Below are positions 35,741 through 43,288 of a DNA stretch of 52,202 nucleotides, one piece after another. Location: the NCBI GenBank assembly GCA_022760355.1, contig JALEGB010000041.1, positions 1 through 52,202 of the forward strand, written 5' to 3'. Under the pieces are notes generated by a model. That model ran no database searches. It saw only the letters and a list, made by a program, of their open reading frames with translations, and was not told where the DNA came from. The stretch comes from Neomegalonema sp. (GTDB taxonomy: Bacteria; Pseudomonadota; Alphaproteobacteria; Rhodobacterales; Rhodobacteraceae). A program made the translations under genes and the position numbers. Every line of letters begins with the position of its first letter. Position 1 is the stretch's first letter.

Positions 35741-36487
35741 TCAGCAATCGAGCGATGGCCCGGTTTCGTCGTGGCAGGCGAGTACGCCGACGAACTTGCG
35801 GTCCGAATTGACGATCTGCAGCTTGCCCGGCCAACAATCATACTCGCGGAAATCCAGGTGCGCGACATCGCCGAGATCGAAGATCTTGCCGTATTTCTGA
35901 ACCGCCGCCCGCAGCTTATCGCCCAGCTCCGCGGTCATCACTTCAGCGATATTGATGTCTTCAGGCGCTTTCTTAACAAAGACAAACACCGTGCTGCGCT
36001 GAATCAGCGTATCTTTAAACGGCGTCGTTTGATCTTTGTACCGGCCCAAAGCCATCCGCATCACGCGCGCGGATCCGCCGGTTTTTTTCTGCGCTGCGAT
36101 CACCGCATCCGCCAGAACCTTTGACCGCCGCGCAGTCAACTGACGGTTACATGCGTCCGACCCCTCGCTTGACGCCAAGCCGACCGCGATCACGCCCGTC
36201 GCTTTCTTCAGCCGTGCGCCCAACGCCTCGGCGGCCTTCTCTGGCGTTTGTCCGGATGCGAAGGCGACCTTGCCTTTCTCCCAAGCGAACACGCTGCCTG
36301 GCGCATAAATTTCAAAGTCGCCGCATTTGCCGGATTTATCGCACCCCGAGAATGGGAACCGGAAGGACTCATCGGTCGGCTTGACCAGCTGGTACCCGAC
36401 CGCGCCGCCGATCGCGACGACAAGCGCGATGATGATTGCGGCGATGAGCCCCCGCTTGGATTTTTTTTCGGCTTTTGCTTCAGACAT
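35741..36487 (-). CDS. Membrane-anchored protein, OmpA-like C-terminal resemblance
   Basis: The 248-residue protein has a charged N-terminus, one hydrophobic segment (about 12-32) and a periplasmic domain. VGLASSEGSDACNRQLTARR followed by SKVLADAVIAA resembles the helix of OmpA-like peptidoglycan-binding domains, but the canonical Asp is not obvious. Two Cys pairs could form disulfides. The ATG at 36487 follows GGGGAAG. Function is not assigned. Confidence 0.75.
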   Translation of the reverse strand: MSEAKAEKKSKRGLIAAIIIALVVAIGGAVGYQLVKPTDESFRFPFSGCDKSGKCGDFEIYAPGSVFAWEKGKVAFASGQTPEKAAEALGARLKKATGVIAVGLASSEGSDACNRQLTARRSKVLADAVIAAQKKTGGSARVMRMALGRYKDQTTPFKDTLIQRSTVFVFVKKAPEDINIAEVMTAELGDKLRAAVQKYGKIFDLGDVAHLDFREYDCWPGKLQIVNSDRKFVGVLACHDETGPSLDC

Positions 36488-36640
36488 TTGCTTCCCCGTT
36501 TCAGCTGCGCGCCCGCGCCGCGACGCTCTGGTTAACAGATTCGCCAAATGTGATCCATGACGGGTTCAAACTGGACAGGATCGGGCCGCGGCGCTCGCGT
36601 TGCGCATATTGGAAGTTGCGCCTTCAGACTAACATGCCTA

Positions 36641-36650
36641 GTTATATAAC
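36641..36650. promoter_or_regulatory. Palindromic probable MarR operator
   Basis: The perfect palindrome GTTATATAAC lies 22 nt before the start codon of the MarR-family gene, within AT-rich sequence. Its position suits autorepression, as is common in this family. Confidence 0.45.
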
Positions 36651-36671
36651 CATGCATATTATGGAGCGCCT

Positions 36672-37172
36672 ATGGTCGAAGACATCGTTCGCAAGTTCGG
36701 TCACCTCACGCTGGGCAGTCGGCTGAAACGCATCGGCGAACGGCTTCAGTCCGAAACGCAACAGCTTATGGCCGCAAATGACATCACGACGCCCGCCGCG
36801 CATTTTCCAATCTTAGTCGCGCTGGATCAGCAGGGCGCCCTGAGCATCGGCGAACTGTCGGCGGCGCTGGGCGTCGCCCAGCCCGGCGTCACGCGCACAG
36901 TGGACAAGCTCGCCGCCCGGGGCGCCGTCGCCTCGTCAACCTCATCCGAGGACCGGCGTGTGCGCACGGTCGCCTTAACGACCATGGGCCAGGAACTCGT
37001 CGCGCACGCGCGGCAAGCTTGCTGGCCGGCGATTGAGGCTGCAGTCGTCGAACTATGCGCGGACGAAGATCGCAGCCTGCTTGCGCGGCTCGACGCCATC
37101 GAACAAGCGCTAGACGAAAAGTCGCTAATACACCGCGCAGCGCGCGATGCGGAGAACGCCCAAGATGAGTGA
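36672..37172 (+). CDS. MarR family transcriptional regulator
   Basis: The 166-residue protein has a winged-helix DNA-binding domain: LSIGELSAALGVAQPGVTRT (recognition-helix region) followed by the wing ASSTSSEDRRVRTVALT near residues 95-112. It probably represses its own operon through the palindrome just upstream. Its last 8 nt overlap the following acetyltransferase gene, so the pair is likely co-regulated. The ligand is unknown. Confidence 0.9.
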   Translation: MVEDIVRKFGHLTLGSRLKRIGERLQSETQQLMAANDITTPAAHFPILVALDQQGALSIGELSAALGVAQPGVTRTVDKLAARGAVASSTSSEDRRVRTVALTTMGQELVAHARQACWPAIEAAVVELCADEDRSLLARLDAIEQALDEKSLIHRAARDAENAQDE

Positions 37173-37845
37173 ACTGCTTGATCGCCCTGTCTGGACAAGC
37201 CTCATCAACGCGCATCGCGATCTTGCGGAAGGGGCGCCGCGCGCCAAAAGGTACCAGCGCGATGTGAACCTGCTCGCCGGGCTGCAAGATCAATCGGACC
37301 AAGCGCTCGACGACCTGCGCAGTTTGGTCCGCCCGGGTGAGCAGATCTATGTCGTTCAGGCGGCGGAAATCCCAATCCCGCAAGGGATGAGGCTCGATTA
37401 TCAGGAAAAATGCGTCCAGATGATCCACTGCGGCGCCGCGCCCGAGCCACTCAACGCGGCGGAGGTTACACCGCTGGCGGACGCGGACGCAGCCGAGATG
37501 CTCGCGCTCGCCACGCTTACAAAGCCGGGCCCGTTTGCTGAACGCACTCATACGATGGGCCGATTTCAGGGCATCCGCATGGGCGGGCGGCTTGTGGCGA
37601 TGGGGGGCGAGCGGATGCGCGCGCCCGGGTACATCGAGATTAGCGGCGTCTGCACGCACCCTGATTTTCGCGGCGGCGGCATGGCGCGTAAGCTGACGCA
37701 GCTCGGGGTGCGGAGCATCCTGGATCGCGGCGCCACCCCATTCCTGCATTCCTGGCGCAGCAACGAAACTGCGATCAAACTGTACCAATCGCTCGGCTTC
37801 AGCATTCGCACCGAGTTGAACGTGTCGGTGCTCAGTCTGGCCTAG
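37165..37845 (+). CDS. GNAT family N-acetyltransferase (FR47-like)
   Basis: The 226-residue protein has an FR47/GNAT acetyl-CoA-binding region: VCTHPDFRGGGMARKLTQL near residues 166-184 and a C-terminal NETAIKLYQSLGF. The acceptor substrate is unknown. It overlaps the MarR gene by 8 nt, with GGAG 10 nt before its ATG. Its TAG overlaps the stop of the convergent gene at 37842. Confidence 0.85.
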   Translation: MSELLDRPVWTSLINAHRDLAEGAPRAKRYQRDVNLLAGLQDQSDQALDDLRSLVRPGEQIYVVQAAEIPIPQGMRLDYQEKCVQMIHCGAAPEPLNAAEVTPLADADAAEMLALATLTKPGPFAERTHTMGRFQGIRMGGRLVAMGGERMRAPGYIEISGVCTHPDFRGGGMARKLTQLGVRSILDRGATPFLHSWRSNETAIKLYQSLGFSIRTELNVSVLSLA

Positions 37846-38219
37846 GCCGCCCGCTCCAGCCGGATCGGGTCTCCCGGCGCAAGGTCGCGGAGCAACGTCA
37901 CATCCTCCACCGCGTCCGCCCAAATATTGCAGGGCGCCGCCAAGCGACATTCACCGGGCGCCGAAATCGGCGTTTCGCCAAACCCGATCGCAATGGCGTC
38001 GCCCTCGATCCAATAGGCGACCTCCCCCGGCTCGACCAACGCGCGGGCGTCCGCCTCCAACGCGCGCACCCCGGCGCCGGCCGTGAAGTAAACCTCCTCA
38101 CCCCAGGTTTGCACCCTGCCGTCGACCGGGGCGGCCGCCCAGATCGCATCGGCGGTTGGCGTGTCGCGCAAAGTCAGGTCGATATCGACCCCGCCTGAGG
38201 TCAGCCGCATCCGTCTCAT
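37842..38219 (-). CDS. Cyclophilin-like fold protein (TM1367/DUF3830 type)
   Basis: The 125-residue protein matches the small cyclophilin-like group: TWGEEVYF, then PGEVAYWIEGDAIAIGFGET with PISAPGECR and NIWAD in the conserved order. Biochemical function is unknown. Its ATG overlaps the TGA of the upstream esterase (ATGA), so translation is coupled. Start at 38219; an in-frame ATG lies 3 codons later. Confidence 0.7.
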   Translation of the reverse strand: MRRMRLTSGGVDIDLTLRDTPTADAIWAAAPVDGRVQTWGEEVYFTAGAGVRALEADARALVEPGEVAYWIEGDAIAIGFGETPISAPGECRLAAPCNIWADAVEDVTLLRDLAPGDPIRLERAA

Positions 38220-39217
38220 CGCCCAAGCGCCTCCAGTCTCGCATTCAGAAACGCCGCCGTCGCCGCCTCGCTCTCCTGCGCGATTGGCAGCCCATGTTCT
38301 GGCCGATAGAAAACGTCAAACGCGTGAATACCGCCGGGAAACACCGCCAGCTCGGCCGGCGCGCCAGCCGCACGCCAGCGCTCAGCCATGAACAACGTGT
38401 CGTCGAGCAGCGGATCCTCGGTGCCAACCTGAAACAGCGCCGGCGGGGCGTCCGACCAATCCGCATGGAGCGGCGACACCGCCTCCGTCATCGCTAATGC
38501 GCGATCTGGCAGCAGATTGCCGACAAACCAATCGATGATCGGGGTCGACAGCACCATAATCCGATCGCCCCAGCGCGCAGCCGAAGGCGTGAACGCTAAA
38601 TCGAAAACGCCATAAATCATCACCGCGCCGGCGATTTGATCAAACTGCCCAAGCGCTCGCAGCCGCTGGAGGGCCACCGCCGCATAATGCGCGCCGGCGG
38701 AGGAGCCGCCAATAAACAGAGGCGCGCCGCCGATCTTCTGCGCATAGTCAATTGCGCAGCGCAGCCCCGCCAAACAGTCTTCGGCGCCTGCGGGCCACGG
38801 ATCCTCCGGCGCAAGCCGATATTGCGCCGACCACACCTCCATCCCCGTCGCCTGAGCGATGCGCAGCGCCTGGCCATCATGCTGCTCCGGCGCGCCGAAG
38901 GTCCAGCCGCCGCCATGGAGATAATAATATACGCCGCGCGGCGCGGCCTCCGGCGAGACGACGCGCACCCTTCCCGCCCCGCCGGGGGCGCCATAGGCCG
39001 CCGCATCATAGGCTTGCCAGGCGCCTTCTGGCAGCGGCCCATCGATTGGCAACACCCCCTTGCCCTCCGCCCGCAACGCCCGCATCGCCTCAATCGGCAC
39101 TTCTTCAGGCAAAGGAGCGCCTTCAAAAACCGCCGCCAGCTTAGCGTTGAACGCCAGCGTTTCCGGAGCCGGTGAGCCGAACGGTTGGAGCTGGGAAGAA
39201 AAGCGAGATGAGGTCAT
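38216..39217 (-). CDS. Alpha/beta hydrolase, hormone-sensitive-lipase-type esterase
   Basis: The 333-residue protein has the HSL-family oxyanion motif HGGGW near residue 98, the nucleophile elbow GSSAGAH near 170, and Asp/His in GTEDPLLDD and GGIHAFD. It should hydrolyse short-chain esters; the natural substrate is unknown. No signal peptide is seen. It is co-transcribed with the downstream cyclophilin-like gene. Confidence 0.9.
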   Translation of the reverse strand: MTSSRFSSQLQPFGSPAPETLAFNAKLAAVFEGAPLPEEVPIEAMRALRAEGKGVLPIDGPLPEGAWQAYDAAAYGAPGGAGRVRVVSPEAAPRGVYYYLHGGGWTFGAPEQHDGQALRIAQATGMEVWSAQYRLAPEDPWPAGAEDCLAGLRCAIDYAQKIGGAPLFIGGSSAGAHYAAVALQRLRALGQFDQIAGAVMIYGVFDLAFTPSAARWGDRIMVLSTPIIDWFVGNLLPDRALAMTEAVSPLHADWSDAPPALFQVGTEDPLLDDTLFMAERWRAAGAPAELAVFPGGIHAFDVFYRPEHGLPIAQESEAATAAFLNARLEALGR

Positions 39218-39415
39218 TCAGTCGGCCCTGGCGTGAACAATTTTCAGGCGGGCAGTTTAAGCCGGCGCCGCAGCCCGCGCCAAGGCTTAGCGCAGCCCGC
39301 GCCAAAGCTTAGGGTCGCAACAGGACCACGCGCCGCGGCGACGCTCATCCAAGCTTTCGCCGGCGGGAGGCGCCGCGGACCGCTTGCCCGCCGCGCAGGG
39401 TCGCGCCAGCGGCGT

Positions 39416-40180
39416 TTACGCTTGGCGGAGCCGGTTCGCGATACGAGACGGCACGCGTTTGACCTCAACGCCGGTAAAGACGTGAAGCGTGTTGAGATCG
39501 CGGTCGATCACCGCATGATCGCTAACCCAGCCGCCAAGCGAAAGGTACCCGCGCAGAAGCGGCGGCATCGTCCGCATCGCATTGGCCGGATTCGATTTCC
39601 GCAACCGCAACAGCTTCGCAAACTTGAAGATGTTCGGCGCCTTCGGCCGTGGCAGCCAGCGCTTTGGCGCCAAATGCTTCTCACGCAGCAGGGCGAACGC
39701 ATCCGCATAGATCTGCGCGTCGTTCCCTTCGAAGCTTGAGCATCCGAACAGCAGCTCAAAATTTCGCTCAGAAACATATTTCGTCATCGCAACCCAGGCG
39801 ACGCGCAGCACATCTGCGTTGCGGTGATCTGGGTGGATGCAGAACCGCCCCATCTCGACGATCGGTCCCTCGATCTCCGAGAGATTGGAGAGCTCATAGA
39901 ACTGCGCCGAGTAGGATTTGCCGATCTCCGCGCCGCTTGGCAGCGGCAACAGCCGATAGCAGCAGACCAGCTTGCCGGTCTTGCGCTCTTCGATCAGCAC
40001 GTGGTCGCAGGCGGTGTCAAACGCGTCTGCGTCCAGCCCGGCCTCCGGATCCGCATCGTCCCGCCCCGTCGCGCGTTGGGCGATAAAGATCTCATGCCGC
40101 AAACGCTGCGCGGCGCGCACATCTTCTGGGGTCTCAGCGAGTCGAACGTTGTATCGCCCGCGCAACAGCCGCAATCGCAT
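39416..40180 (-). CDS. GNAT-fold N-acyltransferase, OlsB-like (ornithine lipid synthesis)
   Basis: The 254-residue protein belongs to the acyl-ACP-dependent acyltransferase group that includes OlsB. Motifs: RYNVRLAETPEDVRAAQRLRH and the acceptor region EMGRFCIHPDHRNADVL. OlsB acylates ornithine with a 3-hydroxyacyl group from ACP; the O-acyltransferase OlsA is not in the window, so the role is inferred. The ATG at 40180 is chosen over 40204 because GGAGAGG lies 8 nt before it. Confidence 0.75.
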   Translation of the reverse strand: MRLRLLRGRYNVRLAETPEDVRAAQRLRHEIFIAQRATGRDDADPEAGLDADAFDTACDHVLIEERKTGKLVCCYRLLPLPSGAEIGKSYSAQFYELSNLSEIEGPIVEMGRFCIHPDHRNADVLRVAWVAMTKYVSERNFELLFGCSSFEGNDAQIYADAFALLREKHLAPKRWLPRPKAPNIFKFAKLLRLRKSNPANAMRTMPPLLRGYLSLGGWVSDHAVIDRDLNTLHVFTGVEVKRVPSRIANRLRQA

Positions 40181-40354
40181 GCAAAGCCTCTCCGTCTCGC
40201 GCATTCCGCCCGACGCCTCGCTCACTCCCACAAGCGAAAGTCGCCGACAAACCAATCACACCGTCGTCAGTCTAGCGTCACTGACATCACCCCGCCAACG
40301 CCCCACATTGCGTCAAGTTAGCTAACCTTCTGTTTCGAACAATGGGAGTCCCAA

Positions 40355-40750
40355 GTGAACGATAAAATTGTAAAAAGTGATGCGGAATGGCGCGACCAGT
40401 TGACGCCGGAGCAATATCAAGTGCTGCGCAAGAGCGGAACCGAGCGCCCCTTCAGTCATCCGGGCTTCGAAGCCGGTGACGGCGTGTTCCGTTGCGCGGC
40501 CTGCGGCGCGGCGTTGTTCTCCAAAAGCGATAAGTTTGACTCTGGCTGCGGCTGGCCGGCCTTCTCCGCGCCGATTAAGGCGCGCGCAGTGACGGAGAAA
40601 GAGGATAGAAGCTTCAACATGCGCCGAATCGAAATCCTCTGCGCGACCTGCGATGGGCATTTGGGGCACGTATTCGACGACGGCCCCGGACCAACCGGCC
40701 TACGCTACTGCATCAACGGCGTCGCGCTCGAGTTCGAAAAAGAAGAGTAG
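40355..40750 (+). CDS. msrB: Peptide methionine-R-sulfoxide reductase MsrB
   Basis: The 131-residue enzyme reduces the R-epimer of methionine sulfoxide. Zinc-binding pairs CAAC and CATC and the catalytic Cys in RYCING are present, as is the family block DSGCGWPAF. The start is a GTG at 40355, with GGGAG 7 nt upstream. It precedes a HAD phosphatase gene by 35 nt. Confidence 0.95.
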   Translation: MNDKIVKSDAEWRDQLTPEQYQVLRKSGTERPFSHPGFEAGDGVFRCAACGAALFSKSDKFDSGCGWPAFSAPIKARAVTEKEDRSFNMRRIEILCATCDGHLGHVFDDGPGPTGLRYCINGVALEFEKEE

Positions 40751-40785
40751 CCCGCCCCCGACCGCGACGAGCCGAGGATCGATCT

Positions 40786-41457
40786 ATGCCCAAAGACGCG
40801 TTCGCCCATGTCGATGTTTGGATCTTCGATCTCGACAACACGCTTTACCCGCCATCCTCAGCTTTGTTCGACCAGATCCACGTAAAGATGACCGCGTTTA
40901 TCTGTCAGGAGCTGGAGATCAGCCCAAATGAGGCCGACGCGCTTCGCGCCGAATATTGGCGGCGCTATGGCACGACGCTGAAGGGTCTGATGATTGAGCA
41001 TGAAATGGCGCCCGAGGCGTTTCTGGAAGATGTGCACGACATTGACCTGACCTCGATCGCGCCTTGCGAGCATCTCGGCCCGGCGATCGACGCGTTGCCC
41101 GGCCGCAAAATTGTGCACACAAACGGCTCGCGCGGCCATGCGCGCCGCGTGCTCAGTCAGCTGCAGCTCCAGGATCGATTCGAAGGCGTTTATGCGATCG
41201 AAGACACGCTATTCGATCCCAAACCTGCGCGCGTCGCCTATGAGCGGGTCATCGCAGCGGCCGGTTTCGAGCCGACTAAGGCCGCAATGATCGAGGATAC
41301 GGAAAAGAACCTCCGCGAACCGCATGCGATGGGCATGCGAACGCTGCTGTTCCACGGGGCGGAACCTCAAACGCCCGAGGCGGAGGCCCAAACTCAGGAC
41401 CATGTCCACTTTACAACGGACGACCTCGCCGCCTTCTTGCGCCGCCTCGCCGCATAG
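40786..41457 (+). CDS. HAD-superfamily pyrimidine 5'-nucleotidase
   Basis: The 223-residue phosphatase shows the nucleophile motif FDLDNTLYP, THTNGS-type motif II (VHTNGS), the motif III lysine in FDPKP and the acidic motif IV MIEDTEKN. It matches the SDT1-like pyrimidine 5'-nucleotidase group, which dephosphorylates UMP or CMP and modified nucleotides. Spacing suggests one transcript with msrB and the following hydroxylase. Confidence 0.9.
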   Translation: MPKDAFAHVDVWIFDLDNTLYPPSSALFDQIHVKMTAFICQELEISPNEADALRAEYWRRYGTTLKGLMIEHEMAPEAFLEDVHDIDLTSIAPCEHLGPAIDALPGRKIVHTNGSRGHARRVLSQLQLQDRFEGVYAIEDTLFDPKPARVAYERVIAAAGFEPTKAAMIEDTEKNLREPHAMGMRTLLFHGAEPQTPEAEAQTQDHVHFTTDDLAAFLRRLAA

Positions 41458-41503
41458 GCTGCGGCGTCAGTCGCGCTACATCAGTAGCAGCGAAGGAGGC
41501 GAC

Positions 41504-42706
41504 ATGCGCGAACGGTTCGACGTGATTATCGTAGGGGCGGGCCCCGCCGGATCCGCGGCGGCGCTGTCCATGGCGCAGATCGGCCTGAAAACAGCGCTGA
41601 TCGACCGGGTGGACCCGCTGGCGACCGCAAAGCAAGATCTCCGCACCACTGCTTTGCTGAGCCCCAGCATCCAATTTCTGGACGGGCTCGGCGCGTGGGA
41701 GCCGCTTCGCCCGCGCGCAACGGCGCTGACCAGCCTGCGTATCGTCGATCGAGGCGAGGGCGACGGCCCCCCGCTGGCCCGAACCTTCGAGGCGTCCGAA
41801 ACGGGCTCGGAGCTTTTCGGATGGAACATCGCCAACGCCGACCTGAAACAGGCGCTGAGCCATCGCCTGGCGGAGGAGAAGAACCTCACCATTTTCGCCC
41901 CGGCGCAGCTGCTGACGATTTCCCGTCGCGAAGATTTGGCGTTGGTTACGATAGAGATCGACGCTGGCGTCCGCTCGCTCAGCGCCGCGCTGCTGGTGGC
42001 GGCCGATGGGCGCAATTCATTCGTGCGTTCGAGCGCGGCTATTGACGCGAAGCGCCTGGATCTCGGGCACCGCGCGACGGTTTTTGTCGCCCGCCATCCG
42101 GAACCGCACCAAAATCTCTCGATCGAGTTCTATGGCCAGGGCGGGCCTTTCACGCTGGTGCCATTCCTTGATGATGCGGACGGGGCGCCCCGCTCAAGCG
42201 TCGTGTGGATGACCCGCACAGCGGATAGTCAGCGGCTCGAAGCGATGGACGACGCCACATTTGCGGAGATCGCGACCCAGCGTTCGGACGGCGCCTTTGG
42301 GCCTCTGACGGTCGCATCGCCGCGTATGAGCTGGAAAGTCGAATCGCTGCTCGCGGAGCAGTTCAGCGCCCGACGCCTCGCCTTGATGGGTGAAGCCGCG
42401 CATGCGGCGCCGCCGATCGGCGCGCAAGGGCTCAATATGTCGCTCGCGGACGCGGTCGCCCTCTCCACAAATGTCCGCGCAGCCCATGAGAGCGGCGCCG
42501 ACATTGGAGCAAAGCGCTTGCTTACCGCTTATGCGCATGCGCGGCGATCAGACGTCAGCCGCCGCGTCGGCGCGATCGCAGCGCTGAATATCGCTGCGGA
42601 CGGGGCCGCCGCCTTCATTCGCAGCGCGCGCCGCTATGGGCTGGCCGCAGCCTATGATCTCAAGCCTGTCCGCAACGCCTTAATGCGCGTTGGCCTCGGC
42701 GCTTAG
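41504..42706 (+). CDS. FAD-dependent hydroxylase, UbiH/UbiF/Coq6 family
   Basis: The 400-residue flavoprotein hydroxylates a polyprenyl-phenol ring in ubiquinone synthesis. It shows an N-terminal FAD motif IVGAGPAGSAAALSMAQIG, the middle LLVAADGRNSFVR and a C-terminal GEAAHAAPPIGAQGLNMSL. The usual Asp of the GD motif is Glu here (GEAAH). GAAGGAGG precedes the ATG at 41504. Which ring position it attacks cannot be told. Its TAG stop begins repeat A copy 3. Confidence 0.9.
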   Translation: MRERFDVIIVGAGPAGSAAALSMAQIGLKTALIDRVDPLATAKQDLRTTALLSPSIQFLDGLGAWEPLRPRATALTSLRIVDRGEGDGPPLARTFEASETGSELFGWNIANADLKQALSHRLAEEKNLTIFAPAQLLTISRREDLALVTIEIDAGVRSLSAALLVAADGRNSFVRSSAAIDAKRLDLGHRATVFVARHPEPHQNLSIEFYGQGGPFTLVPFLDDADGAPRSSVVWMTRTADSQRLEAMDDATFAEIATQRSDGAFGPLTVASPRMSWKVESLLAEQFSARRLALMGEAAHAAPPIGAQGLNMSLADAVALSTNVRAAHESGADIGAKRLLTAYAHARRSDVSRRVGAIAALNIAADGAAAFIRSARRYGLAAAYDLKPVRNALMRVGLGA

Positions 42707-42746
42707 GGCACGAACTCATAAATCTGGCCGAGCCAGCGTCCGGCAG
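42704..42746 (+). repeat. Repeat A, copy 3, starting at the hydroxylase stop codon
   Basis: The TAG stop is followed by GGCACGA and ACTCATAAATCTGGCCGAGC, then CAGCGTCCGGCAG. It is the same element as at 55-98 and 16471-16514, in the same orientation relative to its gene, with one mismatch in the core. Confidence 0.85.
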
Positions 42747-42765
42747 CCGGCAGCCGGCAGCCGGC
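42740..42765 (+). repeat. 7-bp tandem repeat
   Basis: CCGGCAG is repeated three times in tandem plus a partial copy, directly at the end of repeat A copy 3. Confidence 0.85.
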
Positions 42766-42774
42766 GAGACGCCG

Positions 42775-43035
42775 CTATACCAGCGTATAGGCCCGTGCAA
42801 CCGGACCATCCCAGCTTGCAACCGTGCTGGCGCAGACCGAGCACCGGAACCATCCGGAGATCACATTGCCCAGCGGCGCCTCGGCCACGCGGTAACGCGC
42901 CGCGCAGCTGGGGCAGCGGGCCTCCGCCAGTACACGCCATGGTTGCTCCGCGGCGTCTTCGCCTCCCTTGGACCCAAACGAATCCAACACCAGTGCGGCC
43001 GCATGTTGCGCCGCAGCGATTTCTTGACCAATCAT
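42775..43035 (-). CDS. Small zinc-ribbon protein
   Basis: The 86-residue protein has two CxxC pairs (CPSC near residue 41, CSVC near 65) spaced as in a zinc ribbon, with VAEAPLGNVISGWFRCSVC between them, resembling the MJ0042-type ribbon found in alphaproteobacterial proteins. Function is unknown. It lies on the same strand as the retron gene and 253 nt downstream; the gap makes a shared transcript uncertain. Confidence 0.65.
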   Translation of the reverse strand: MIGQEIAAAQHAAALVLDSFGSKGGEDAAEQPWRVLAEARCPSCAARYRVAEAPLGNVISGWFRCSVCASTVASWDGPVARAYTLV

Positions 43036-43258
43036 TTCCCTAAACCTGTTAAAGGTCGTTCTTCACGCTCTCAGAACTTCAGACTAGCCGAGAAAGAGCT
43101 ACTTTTGTCTTCTCGATTACAGGAGAAGCCCGAGATCCCCGTAAGCGTGATACGTAAACAACGCTGGCGCCGCTTTAGAGGCGACTTCTAGTCTTTTCAG
43201 CTCACGTTTCCATCGCATCGGCGCCGTTTCACCCAAGTTCTCGCGATCTGGGCGAGCT

Positions 43259-43275
43259 GGGATATTAGTAATCCC
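43259..43275 (-). terminator. Hairpin downstream of the retron gene
   Basis: GGGAT/ATCCC with a 7-nt loop lies 14 nt after the reverse-transcriptase stop codon in AT-rich sequence. There is no clean T run on the coding strand. It is a weak terminator candidate. Confidence 0.35.
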
Positions 43276-43288
43276 TTAATAAATAGAA

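Noticed and set aside
42740-42765. CRISPR-like direct repeats
   Set aside because: The unit is only 7 bp with no spacers; it is a simple tandem repeat.
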